From Bradyrhizobium canariense (GTDB taxonomy: Bacteria; Pseudomonadota; Alphaproteobacteria; Rhizobiales; Xanthobacteraceae), in assembly GCF_019402665.1 (NCBI RefSeq), contig NZ_VSST01000057.1, forward strand, positions 1-37,298: a stretch of DNA of 37,298 bases, given 5' to 3'. The number at the start of each line of letters is the position of its first letter. Within the stretch, counting starts at the first letter, position 1. The notes under the pieces are model-generated. The model was not told the origin of the DNA, ran no database searches, and was given only the letters and a program-made list of their open reading frames with translations. A program made the translations under genes and the position numbers. Below, piece after piece: positions 25,053 to 32,640 of the stretch.

Positions 25053-25289
25053 TCAAACTGGCCGGCCGTCATCCGTCGCTGCGATATCGCCCGACTTGAG
25101 CCGGCTGAGGCCGGCTTCGATGATCGCGATCTCCTCGTCGATCTGGCCGATCGGCAGGCTGAAATCGTAGCCGGATCTGCTCTTCAGATCGACCGCAAGC
25201 CGCTGTCTGTGCATCATCAGCTCGTCGAGGCCGCGCCGGTTCTTCAGTCGGACATAGACGTCGACGATCTGCTCAATCGCGCTCGGCAT
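25053..25289 (-). CDS. Small hypothetical protein
   Basis: This 78-residue helical protein reads MPSAIEQIVDVYVRLKNRRG, then LMMHRQRLAVDLKSRSGYDF and IGQIDEEIAIIEAGLSRLKS. I recall this as a recurring Bradyrhizobium family without known function. The ATG at 25289 is preferred to one 12 codons upstream since the family begins at MPSAIEQ. Confidence 0.7.
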   Translation of the reverse strand: MPSAIEQIVDVYVRLKNRRGLDELMMHRQRLAVDLKSRSGYDFSLPIGQIDEEIAIIEAGLSRLKSGDIAATDDGRPV

Positions 25290-25627
25290 GAAATAGGTCC
25301 CGGCGGAAAAGCCCGCACGGCGCACCCACGCCGGCGGGACAATCTCGGTGTCGCGGTACGCAATACAAATCCGCGACGGATTCGTCGATACGCCAAGCTG
25401 GTTGAGATCATGTTACCGTCAGATGATTTCGTGATGGCCGAGCACGAAAAAGCCGCTGGCAATTACGCCAGCGGCCAAATCCGGGTTCGAAAACGGATGC
25501 GGGTTGAAATGTCGCCAGCCCCGGTGGGTCCACGTTCTACCGGCAAATCCTGGATCACTCTGCTAAAAACGAAACACAGGAACCGGCCTATCTCCACTTG
25601 CCGCCCGACCGTGGTGGCGCGGCCACG
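25290..25627. other. Intergenic stretch with a minus-strand terminator
   Basis: No gene is supported in these 338 bases. The stretch holds only the minus-strand hairpin at 25446-25475. Small open frames on both strands look like chance. Confidence 0.5.
25446..25475 (-). terminator. Intrinsic terminator for the minus-strand gene at 25628
   Basis: Read on the minus strand, GCCGCTGG and CCAGCGGC form a perfect 8-bp stem around 8 bases, followed by TTTTTCGTG. The nearest upstream gene on that strand is the small secreted protein ending at 25628, about 150 bp away. Confidence 0.75.
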
Positions 25628-25915
25628 CTAGTCCGAAACGCAAAAATATTTGCGCGGCAGCCTACGGTAGGCGCTGTAGCGGTAATGCGGCCGGTACGCG
25701 TAGCCGCGATAGAGTGCCGGCGGCTCCTGGCCGTAATAGGCGCCGTGATCAAAATTGATGACCGGCCCTTCCGCGCAGCGATAGGTGTCCCAGGTCGGGC
25801 CGATGAACGGTGCCACCCCAACCTCGGGCGGAACCGCCGGATAGGGTGGTCCGCCAGCGCGCGCCGCAACGGTTACGACCGGGGCCGCGAGAAGGACAAA
25901 CCACGCGCTCCGCAT
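25628..25915 (-). CDS. Small secreted Tyr/Pro-rich protein
   Basis: This 95-residue exported protein has a signal peptide at about residues 1-20 (MRSAWFVLLAAPVVTVAARA). The mature part is rich in Tyr, Pro and Arg, with two Cys (TYRCAEGP and KYFCVSD) and runs such as YRGYAYRPHYRYSAYRR. The ATG at 25915 has CGGAGCG with about 5-8 bases between. Tyr/Arg-rich short proteins of this type are common in the rhizobial envelope; the function is unknown. Confidence 0.65.
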   Translation of the reverse strand: MRSAWFVLLAAPVVTVAARAGGPPYPAVPPEVGVAPFIGPTWDTYRCAEGPVINFDHGAYYGQEPPALYRGYAYRPHYRYSAYRRLPRKYFCVSD

Positions 25916-26105
25916 GCGTTCGCTCCGAGCCGATGCCATGCGCGCATGGAAGCACCGGACCGGCCGACGCCGCAATCGCGGAGTTGATCGCGCACCCCTC
26001 GCCCGGTGCATTGTTGATAACCGGCGCAAACCCGGCGCGGGTGGTGACAGGACCTCCGGACGTGTTATCGGGAGATGACGCAGTTGCGAGACGGATCGGA
26101 CACCC

Positions 26106-26693
26106 ATGCGCATTACCCTCGTCGGCTCCCGCCATTTCGGCGTGACCACCCTGAACATGCTCCGGGAGCACGGTGTCTCGATCGTGCGGGTCGTGGTGGC
26201 CGACGCCGAGGATCGTCTCGCCGCGACAGCGAAGGCGGCAGGCATCGGGGTCGTGGTCCAGGCCAACCCCAAACTGGTGGTGGCCTCCGAGATCGCCCCC
26301 GACACCGATCTGATCGTCACCGCGCACAGCCACGCCCGGATCGGCAAGGACGCGCTCGAGGCCGCGAAGCTGGGCGGGATCGGCTATCATCCCTCGCTGC
26401 TGCCGCGTCACCGCGGCAAGGCGGCCGTGGAATGGACCATCAAGGAAGGCGATCCGATCGCCGGCGGCACGATCTATCACCTCGCCGACCGCATGGACGC
26501 CGGCGCCATCGCGGCCCAGGAGTGGTGCTTCGTCAAGAAGGGCGAGACGGCGCGGGAGCTATGGGAGCGCGCGCTGGCCCCGCTCGGGCTCAAATTGCTG
26601 GCCGACGTGATCGATTACGCCAAGGTCCACAAGGCGCTGCCGTCCAAGACTCAGGACGAGCAGTTCGCGACCTCGGCGCCAAGTCTTTCCTAA
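26106..26693 (+). CDS. Formyltransferase-family protein
   Basis: This 195-residue protein has the formyl_transf fold of PurN, Fmt and the hydrolase part of 10-formyl-THF dehydrogenase. Seen: the N-terminal strand MRITLVGSRHFGV, the catalytic loop YHPSLLPRHRG with His95, and DRMDAGAIAAQ with the catalytic Asp131. The usual Asn two residues before the His is Gly93 here, as in the dehydrogenase type that reads IYHPSLLPRHRG. It is shorter than Fmt and lacks its C-terminal domain. It probably acts on a formylated folate or nucleotide sugar; which one cannot be told. A short tandem repeat lies across its stop codon. Confidence 0.8.
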   Translation: MRITLVGSRHFGVTTLNMLREHGVSIVRVVVADAEDRLAATAKAAGIGVVVQANPKLVVASEIAPDTDLIVTAHSHARIGKDALEAAKLGGIGYHPSLLPRHRGKAAVEWTIKEGDPIAGGTIYHLADRMDAGAIAAQEWCFVKKGETARELWERALAPLGLKLLADVIDYAKVHKALPSKTQDEQFATSAPSLS

Positions 26694-26720
26694 AGCCCCT
26701 TTCCTAAGCCCCTTTCCTGA
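26680..26720. repeat. Short tandem repeat at the formyltransferase stop
   Basis: Three near copies of TTTCCTAAGCCCC (about 13-14 bases each) run across the end of the gene and its stop codon. The last copy is partial. No function is suggested; it may reflect replication slippage. Confidence 0.6.
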
Positions 26721-26905
26721 GTCGCTGTCCTGACGTTTACCCTTAACGTGAGGGCTCGTTGATTCTGCTTCCAAAATTGCAGCCGGAAACCCAAATAAAC
26801 CATTGTTCCCACAGGAACAATTTTCGATTTGGCACCGCACCAAATTTCCGTCACATTTGGCCCGAATAAGGGTCAGCATATCAGACAAATTCAAGGACGG
26901 ATTTT

Positions 26906-27250
26906 ATGCGTTTTGCTCGCATTGCGGCGTTCTGTGCCGCTTCAGTTTTCACCCTCGCCGCGCCCGCTTTCGCCCAGACTCCCTATGACGGCAACTGGCA
27001 GGTCACCATCGTGACCAAGAGCGGTTCCTGTGAGCCGACTGCAAGCTCCTTGCTGACGGTTGCCGACGGCAAGATCACCGCGCCGGGCGCTAACGTTTCC
27101 GGCACCATCGGCAGCGGGGGACTTGTGAAAGTTTCGATCAATGGTGCATATGCCAACGGTCAACTCAGCGGCAACGCCGGATCGGGGAAGTGGAATGGAG
27201 CATCTGCAGGCATACCGTGCAGCGGGCGGTGGGAAGCATCGCGCCAATAG
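26906..27250 (+). CDS. Secreted beta-rich hypothetical protein
   Basis: This 114-residue exported protein has a clean signal peptide (MRFARIAAFCAASVFTLAAP, cleaved after AFA). The mature part is rich in Gly, Ser and Val and looks all-beta: YDGNWQVTIVTKSGSCEPTA, then GLVKVSINGAYANGQ and SGKWNGASAGIPCSGRWEAS. Its two Cys could form a disulfide. The next gene encodes a protein with a similar start and fold pattern, so the two may be diverged duplicates. AAGGA lies upstream of the ATG. Function is unknown. Confidence 0.75.
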   Translation: MRFARIAAFCAASVFTLAAPAFAQTPYDGNWQVTIVTKSGSCEPTASSLLTVADGKITAPGANVSGTIGSGGLVKVSINGAYANGQLSGNAGSGKWNGASAGIPCSGRWEASRQ

Positions 27251-27257
27251 AAAAATC

Positions 27258-27740
27258 GTGACGAACGGTCTGGGCCGGCGGTTGCTGATCGCGGCCGCCG
27301 TTATGTTTGCGGCCGGAATTGCCAACTCCGAGAGCAAGGCCCAGTCCGGCCCGTTCGCCCCGCTGGCCGGCAGCTGGAGCGGCTCAGGCACGGTCACTCT
27401 GGATGACGGCTCGACCGAGCGGATCCGCTGCCGGGCCAAATACGCTCCGATCGGACCGACTATGGAGTTGTCGCTGACCTGCGCCAGCGACGCCTACAAG
27501 TTCAACCTCGGCGCCAACGTCAGGGCTGAAGGCAGCGCCATCGCGGGCAGCTGGTCCGAGGCCAGCCGCAATATCAGCGGCTCCCTTTCCGGCCGCGGCG
27601 CCGGCGGAAACTATGAGCTGCTCGCCTCCACCGCCGGCTTCAACGCCAACATCTCGCTCAAGACATCCGGCAACAAGCAGAACGTCACGATGCGCGCCGA
27701 CAGCCAGTTCCGCGGCGCCAACATCTCGCTCTCGCGCTAA
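27258..27740 (+). CDS. Secreted beta-rich hypothetical protein
   Basis: From GTG 27258 this 160-residue protein has a signal peptide (LLIAAAVMFAAGIANSESKA). The mature part is rich in Gly, Ser and Ala: GSWSGSGTVTLDDGSTERIR, then GSAIAGSWSEASRNISGSLS, ending RADSQFRGANISLSR. The beta-barrel-like repeats of GSWSG recall the upstream gene. The frame is open from 27141 through the preceding gene, but the GTG 7 bp after its stop gives the signal peptide. A strong terminator follows. Confidence 0.7.
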   Translation: MTNGLGRRLLIAAAVMFAAGIANSESKAQSGPFAPLAGSWSGSGTVTLDDGSTERIRCRAKYAPIGPTMELSLTCASDAYKFNLGANVRAEGSAIAGSWSEASRNISGSLSGRGAGGNYELLASTAGFNANISLKTSGNKQNVTMRADSQFRGANISLSR

Positions 27741-27760
27741 GCCGATACGAGTAGATTGAC

Positions 27761-27795
27761 AATCGACCCGGCGATCTCGCCGGGTCGATTTTTTA
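27761..27795 (+). terminator. Intrinsic terminator
   Basis: AATCGACCCGGCG and CGCCGGGTCGATT form a perfect 13-bp stem around ATCT, followed by TTTT. It ends the secreted-protein pair on the plus strand. The hairpin lies just beyond the stop codon of the convergent Rid gene, which overlaps the U tract. Confidence 0.9.
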
Positions 27796-28191
27796 TGTGC
27801 CCGGCACGAACGCCGTGACCTCGATCTCGACCTTGGCCCGGTCGTCCACGAGACCGCCGATGTAGAGCAAGGTCGAGGGCGGGAAATTGCGCCCCAGCGT
27901 TTCCTTCCAGGCCGTGCCGATGCCGGCCCCGGCTGCCTCATATTCGCTGCGGCTGGTCAGGTACCAGGTCAGACGAACGATATGCTCGGGGCCGGCGCCG
28001 GCCTCGCCCAGGAGCTTGATGATCCGCTTCAACGCGGTCCCGACCTGCGCTGCCATGTCAGGCGCGTAATTGCCGGTCTCGTCGCCGCCGGTCTGCCCGG
28101 CCAGCATCACCCAGCGGCCCGGTCCCTCGACCACGACACCATGGGAAAAGCCGCGCGGTTTTTTCCACTCGGCCGGCTGCAAGATGTCCAT
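27793..28191 (-). CDS. Rid-family (YjgF/YER057c/UK114) protein
   Basis: This 132-residue protein has the Rid fold: an N-terminal strand with GFSHGVVVEGPGRWVMLAGQ, TALKRIIKLLGEAGAGPEHI, and NFPPSTLLYIGGLVDD at the end. RidA enzymes deaminate reactive enamines and imines and use an Arg (the R of PARS) to hold the carboxylate. Here the position is Pro (PPST), so it lies outside the RidA subfamily and its activity is unknown. The length is normal. It is divergent from the EamA gene and convergent with the secreted-protein pair. Confidence 0.85.
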   Translation of the reverse strand: MDILQPAEWKKPRGFSHGVVVEGPGRWVMLAGQTGGDETGNYAPDMAAQVGTALKRIIKLLGEAGAGPEHIVRLTWYLTSRSEYEAAGAGIGTAWKETLGRNFPPSTLLYIGGLVDDRAKVEIEVTAFVPGT

Positions 28192-28342
28192 GAGCGAATA
28201 TCTCCCGATTGTTCTCGTTGTTCACTGATGCCTTAGCACGCCGCCATGCATCGCTGCACCGGCAGATTTGGCCGTTGCAAATGGCGACGATGTCGCTGAT
28301 ACCGGCTCTCCCTCAGGACCCTCGCCTCCCACACCTGCGCCG

Positions 28343-29218
28343 ATGAACACGACACCGTCCAAAACGATGGCTGCCCTGTGGATGGCCGGCTGGCTTTCGC
28401 TGATGCTGGTCATGGCGGTCGCTGGGCGCGAGACCACGCGCGAGCTGAACGTCTTCGAGATTATGGAAGTGCGCTCGGTGATCGGGTTCACGCTTCTGCT
28501 GCCGATCATCTACCGGGCCGGTGGCTTCAAGGCGGTCGCGACCAAACGCCTGCCCCAGCACCTCGCACGCAACGGGGTCCATTATTTCGCACAGCTCGGC
28601 TGGTTCTACGCACTGACGCTGATCGGGATCGGCCAGGTCGTCGCGATCGAATTCACCATGCCGATCTGGACGGCGCTGCTGGCCGCAACATTCCTGTCCG
28701 AGCGCATGACCGTCTGGAAGGTATCCGCGATCGTACTCGGCATCGTCGGCGTGGTCATGATCGTGCGGCCCGCCACCGGCGAGATCAATCCGGGCCAGCT
28801 GATCGCACTGGGAGCCGCGATCGGCTTCAGCATTTCCATGATATTGGCGAAATCGCTGACCCGGACCGAAAGCGCATTATCGATCCTGTTCTGGATGATC
28901 GTCGTGCAGATGGTCGTGGGCCTGCTTCCGACGCTCTATGTCTGGACCTGGCCGTCAACCTCCCTGTGGGGTTGGCTGTTCGTCATCGGGGTCTGCGGCA
29001 CATTCTCGCACTATTGCCTCGCCAGCGCGCTCCGGTACGCGGATGCGACCATTGTGGTGCCGATGGACTTTCTGCGGGTTCCACTCACGGCGACCGTCGG
29101 TTGGCTGCTCTATTCCGAGCGGCTCGATGCCTGGACCGTGCTCGGCGCGGCGCTGATCCTCTGCGGCAATCTCCTGAATTTGAAGCCGGCTTCGCCGGTT
29201 CCTGTCCGCGCGCGCTGA
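28343..29218 (+). CDS. EamA/DMT-family transporter
   Basis: This 291-residue inner-membrane protein has ten helices in two EamA repeats. The first ends at about residue 140 with IVLGIVGVVMIVRP. The second ends AWTVLGAALILCGNLLNLK. EamA members export amino acids, metabolites or nucleotide precursors; the substrate is unknown. The ATG at 28343 is preferred to one 25 codons upstream because that adds only a Pro/Ser-rich tail without a membrane segment. Confidence 0.85.
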   Translation: MNTTPSKTMAALWMAGWLSLMLVMAVAGRETTRELNVFEIMEVRSVIGFTLLLPIIYRAGGFKAVATKRLPQHLARNGVHYFAQLGWFYALTLIGIGQVVAIEFTMPIWTALLAATFLSERMTVWKVSAIVLGIVGVVMIVRPATGEINPGQLIALGAAIGFSISMILAKSLTRTESALSILFWMIVVQMVVGLLPTLYVWTWPSTSLWGWLFVIGVCGTFSHYCLASALRYADATIVVPMDFLRVPLTATVGWLLYSERLDAWTVLGAALILCGNLLNLKPASPVPVRAR

Positions 29219-29256
29219 ACCTCCCGACGCCTCGTGCGACAAAACCAAGTGGCCGT

Positions 29257-29270
29257 GTGATTTGGATCAC
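29257..29270. promoter_or_regulatory. CRP/FNR-type palindrome
   Basis: GTGATTTGGATCAC has perfect 5-bp arms (GTGAT and ATCAC) with four bases between, which is the spacing of CRP/FNR-family sites. FixK-type sites prefer TTGAT and ATCAA, so this is not a standard FixK box. It lies 165 bp before the caspase-like gene. Confidence 0.35.
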
Positions 29271-29435
29271 GTTGGAGGGGCTTTCCATCGTGCACATTCT
29301 GCCACACAGCAGCGGGTTGAACGCGACGAACTGCCGTTTGGTGTGCCAAGTCTTGGTGGCGCCAAGTCGGGCAATTCGTGTAAGTTCGTTGCCAATTTGT
29401 TGCTGCCTGCAATTCGATTCTGTTGGGGATTCCAG

Positions 29436-30866
29436 ATGCGCACTCTCACCCTCCTCGCGTCGCTGATGTGCATGGCACTGTCGGTCAGTGCCGCGAAGGC
29501 CGACCGCCGTGTGGCTTTCGTCGTCGGCAACGGCACCTACAAGAACGTCGCACAATTGCCGAACCCGCCGATCGACGCCAAGGCGATGGCGGCAACGCTG
29601 CGCAATGTCGGCTTCGAGGTGATCGAAGGTTCGAACCTCTCGCGCGATCAGATGACGGAGAAGCTGCTGGACTTCGGCCGCAAGGCGCAGGGCTCCGATG
29701 TCGCAGTGTTCTATTATGCCGGTCACGGCATCGCGGTCGGCGGCTCCAACTATCTTCTGCCTGTCGATGCCGACATCAAGTCGGAGATGGACGTCAAGCT
29801 CGGTGCTGCCATCAACATCGATCTGACGCTCGAGCAGACCATGGGCGACGCCAAGGTCAAGCTGGTCTTCCTTGACGCCTGCCGCGACAATCCGTTCGCC
29901 GCCAAGATCAAGTCGAACTCCGCGACCCGCAGCGTCAACGTGCAGAGCGGTCTTGCCGAGATGAAGTCCGGCGAAGGCACGCTAATCGCGTTCGCCACCG
30001 GCCCGGGCCAGACCGCGCTCGACGGCCAGGAGGGCAACAACAGCCCGTTCACCCGTGCGCTGATCGACAACATCACCAAGCCCGGTGTCGAGATCCAGCA
30101 GGCGATGACGTCGGTCCGCGCCCAGGTCAACGAGGAGACCCACAAGGGTCAGCTGCCCTGGGGCCACACCAATTTGACCGGCGCGGTCTATCTCAACCAG
30201 GCTCCGACGACCCAGGTCGCCAATGCCGCACCGACGGCTGCTGGCAGCGCGCCAATGGCGACCGGCGGCAGCTCGGACGGCATCGAGCTCGAATACTGGC
30301 GCTCGGTGAAGGAGAGCAACAAGCCGGAAGAGCTCAACGCCTACCTCTCCGCCTACCCCAACGGTCAGTTCAAGGCGCTGGCGCTGGCACGCCTCGCGGC
30401 CATCAAGAGCGGCCCCTCGACCGCGACGCGTACCCTCACCGCTGGCGTCGATCCCGCGACCTTCACCGATGAGGCCACCCAGCTTACCGAGGACCAGATC
30501 GGCCTCGACAAGAACCTGCGCCGCGACGTTCAGCGTCGCCTCGGCGGGCTCGGCTTCGACAACAAACAGACAGGCGTGTTCAGCGAGGAGACCCGGTCGG
30601 TGCTCAAGCGGTGGCAGGCGGCGCGCGGCTATCCCGCGTCGGGTTACCTGAACAAACTCCAGCACAAGGCTCTGCTTTCGGAGGTTGTGGCCGGCCCGCC
30701 GACCGCGAGCGACAACAGCCAGAAGGCAGCCCGCCGGGCCGCCGCCCCCGCGGCCAGCAGCGCGCCCGCACCGGCTCCCCATCGCAGCAGCGGCGGCGAT
30801 CCTGCCGGAGCAGCCTTCGTCGGCGGTGTCGTCGGCGGCATGATGGGCGGCATGTTCCGCCGCTGA
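29436..30866 (+). CDS. Secreted caspase-like protease with peptidoglycan-binding-like domain
   Basis: This 476-residue exported protein has a signal peptide (about 1-22). The caspase (C14) domain runs from RRVAFVVGNGTYKNVAQLPN with the catalytic dyad His97 (YYAGHG) and Cys149 (LDACRDNPF). A Gly/Ala-rich linker leads to an EYWRSVKESN helical repeat near 285-315. A peptidoglycan_binding_1-like unit follows at about 358-420 (LRRDVQRRLGGLGFDNKQTG). A Pro/Ala tail ends in GGVVGGMMGGMFRR, a glycine-zipper-like end. The ATG at 29436 is set by the signal peptide. Secreted orthocaspases with such domains are known in Alphaproteobacteria; the substrate is unknown. An intrinsic terminator follows. Confidence 0.88.
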   Translation: MRTLTLLASLMCMALSVSAAKADRRVAFVVGNGTYKNVAQLPNPPIDAKAMAATLRNVGFEVIEGSNLSRDQMTEKLLDFGRKAQGSDVAVFYYAGHGIAVGGSNYLLPVDADIKSEMDVKLGAAINIDLTLEQTMGDAKVKLVFLDACRDNPFAAKIKSNSATRSVNVQSGLAEMKSGEGTLIAFATGPGQTALDGQEGNNSPFTRALIDNITKPGVEIQQAMTSVRAQVNEETHKGQLPWGHTNLTGAVYLNQAPTTQVANAAPTAAGSAPMATGGSSDGIELEYWRSVKESNKPEELNAYLSAYPNGQFKALALARLAAIKSGPSTATRTLTAGVDPATFTDEATQLTEDQIGLDKNLRRDVQRRLGGLGFDNKQTGVFSEETRSVLKRWQAARGYPASGYLNKLQHKALLSEVVAGPPTASDNSQKAARRAAAPAASSAPAPAPHRSSGGDPAGAAFVGGVVGGMMGGMFRR

Positions 30867-30888
30867 GGCGACGCCAATCGCAGATACA

Positions 30889-30915
30889 AAAGCCCGGCTC
30901 GCGCCGGGCTTTTTC
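30889..30915 (+). terminator. Intrinsic terminator after the caspase-like gene
   Basis: AGCCCGGC and GCCGGGCT form an 8-bp stem around TCGC, followed by TTTTCG. It lies about 22 bp after the stop. Confidence 0.9.
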
Positions 30916-30941
30916 GTTGCGAGTCCCTCAGCCTTTGGTGC

Positions 30942-31184
30942 CTACTTCCCCGCGGCCTTTCGCAGGGCCTCGTTGATGCGGTCCTGCCAGCCGGGACCGC
31001 CGGCCTGGAAATGCTCCAGCACGTCCTGGTCGATGCGCAGCGTGACCTGCTCCTTGACCCCCGGCGCCACGTTCTGTTTTGGCGGTGCTGCGGCGATCTT
31101 CGCCGTCACCTTCTTGAACGCCGCCTCGGCCTCCGTCCTGGCGTCGCCCAACGTCCGCGGCCGCCTCGGTGGTTGATCCGCCAT
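30942..31184 (-). CDS. BrnA-like antitoxin-family protein
   Basis: This 80-residue protein ends in a BrnA/CopG-like DNA-binding part: VTLRIDQDVLEHFQAGGPGW then QDRINEALRKAAGK. BrnA proteins are antitoxins that also repress their own operon, paired with a BrnT toxin encoded just upstream. Here no BrnT gene is present; the gene starts 3 bp after the cysK stop on the same strand, so the two are probably translated together. It is either an orphan antitoxin or a small regulator tied to cysteine synthesis, which cannot be told apart here. Confidence 0.75.
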   Translation of the reverse strand: MADQPPRRPRTLGDARTEAEAAFKKVTAKIAAAPPKQNVAPGVKEQVTLRIDQDVLEHFQAGGPGWQDRINEALRKAAGK

Positions 31185-31187
31185 GTC

Positions 31188-32165
31188 CTAGATTCCTTCA
31201 AACAGAGCCGTCGAAAGATACCGCTCGGAGAAGGACGGCACTATAGCCAGGATGGTCTTTCCCGCAGCTTCCGGCCGCCTGCCGATCTCGAGGGCCGCGG
31301 CGATCGCGGCGCCCGACGAGATGCCGCCCGGAATGCCCTCATGCCGCGCCAGCGCCCGCGAGGTCTCGATCGCCGTCGTCGAGTTGATCTTCACGATCTC
31401 GTCGATCACCGAGCGGTCGAGGATGTCAGGGACGAAGCCCGCACCGATGCCCTGGATCTTGTGTGGCGTGTGCTGGCCGCCCGACAGCACCGGGCTCTCC
31501 TCCGGCTCGACCGCGATCACGCGCAGCGAGGGCCTGCGCGGCTTCAGCACCTGGCCGACGCCGGTGATGGTGCCGCCGGTGCCGACGCCGGCGACGAAGA
31601 AGTCGATGTTGCCGCCGGTGTCGTTCCAGATCTCCTCCGCGGTGGTGCGGCGGTGCACCTCGGGATTGGCGAGATTCTTGAACTGCTGCGGCATCACCGA
31701 ATTCGGCGTCGTCTTCAACAGCTCTTCGGCTGTCGCAATCGCGCCCTTCATGCCTTGCGCGGCGGGTGTCAGCACCAGTTCCGCGCCCAGAAAGGCCAGC
31801 ATCTTGCGCCGTTCGATCGACATCGACTCCGGCATGACCAGCTTGAGCCTATAACCGCGCGACGCCGCGACGAAGGCCAGCGCGATTCCGGTATTGCCGG
31901 AGGTGGGTTCGATCAGCACGGTGTCGGGCTTGACGATGCCGGCCTTCTCCATCGCGATGATCATGGCCGCGCCGATGCGATCCTTCACGCTTGCGGCGGG
32001 ATTGAAATATTCAAGCTTTGCCAAAATGGTCGCGTTCACGCCGTGCATGGCCGGTAACTGGCGCAAGCGCACGATCGGCGTGTCGCCAAAAGCATCGACG
32101 ATCGAGTCATAGATCCGGCCGCGGCCGGGTTGGTGCGCTGCACCCGTGGTGGACGATGCGTCCAT
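31188..32165 (-). CDS. cysK: Cysteine synthase A (O-acetylserine sulfhydrylase)
   Basis: CysK makes cysteine from O-acetylserine and sulfide with pyridoxal phosphate. The 325-residue protein shows the PLP lysine in NPAASVKDRIG (Lys61), the phosphate-binding loop PTSGNTGIALAF (87-98), GVGTGGTITGVGQ, and SSGAAIAAALEIG near the end. The length is normal. An N-terminal extension of about 18 residues rich in Ser, Gly and Arg precedes the family core. The ATG at 32165 has GGGAG about 8 bases upstream. A BrnA-like gene begins 3 bp after its stop. Confidence 0.95.
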   Translation of the reverse strand: MDASSTTGAAHQPGRGRIYDSIVDAFGDTPIVRLRQLPAMHGVNATILAKLEYFNPAASVKDRIGAAMIIAMEKAGIVKPDTVLIEPTSGNTGIALAFVAASRGYRLKLVMPESMSIERRKMLAFLGAELVLTPAAQGMKGAIATAEELLKTTPNSVMPQQFKNLANPEVHRRTTAEEIWNDTGGNIDFFVAGVGTGGTITGVGQVLKPRRPSLRVIAVEPEESPVLSGGQHTPHKIQGIGAGFVPDILDRSVIDEIVKINSTTAIETSRALARHEGIPGGISSGAAIAAALEIGRRPEAAGKTILAIVPSFSERYLSTALFEGI

Positions 32166-32388
32166 GATGAACTCCCTGTGGCGACGATTTGTGCTTCTGT
32201 TGCAGCTCTTGCGCAGTTAGAGACAGCCTGCGGCGACACGCAAGCGACATTGCGGCACATGTTAAGTACGCTGCATCGCAAAATCACGTGAGCAGTAATT
32301 ATCAGAAAACCAGCGCATTTGTGTTGCGACCTCGTCAACTGATTCTGCTTATGTTAGACTTAGGTCTCAAAGCAGAGAGGTCACCACG

Positions 32389-32607
32389 ATGTCAGCAGTC
32401 GCTGAAGTGTTGTCGACCGTCGCATCGAACCGCGCTCCGCGGTGCAGTGAGTTGCCCACCTGTCCCGTCTGCGCCGACTCCATGGTCGCCGCCGAAGGTT
32501 CTGCGTATGTGTCGGAACACCTGATCAGCTATCTCTGGACCTGCGACAATTGCGGCTACGGCTTCGTGACCAAGCACGCCGTCAAGCAGCGCATTCTCTG
32601 CAACTGA
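32389..32607 (+). CDS. Small zinc-ribbon protein
   Basis: This 72-residue protein has C25-C28 (LPTCPVCADSM) and C52-C55 (WTCDNCGYGFV), a zinc-ribbon arrangement, and ends KQRILCN. GAGAGG lies about 9 bases before the ATG. Function is unknown; I recall it as common in Bradyrhizobium. It is divergent from cysK and convergent with tgt. Confidence 0.75.
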   Translation: MSAVAEVLSTVASNRAPRCSELPTCPVCADSMVAAEGSAYVSEHLISYLWTCDNCGYGFVTKHAVKQRILCN

Positions 32608-32640
32608 CGTTTCCTCTGCATCCGACCTTGCGCAATTGAC

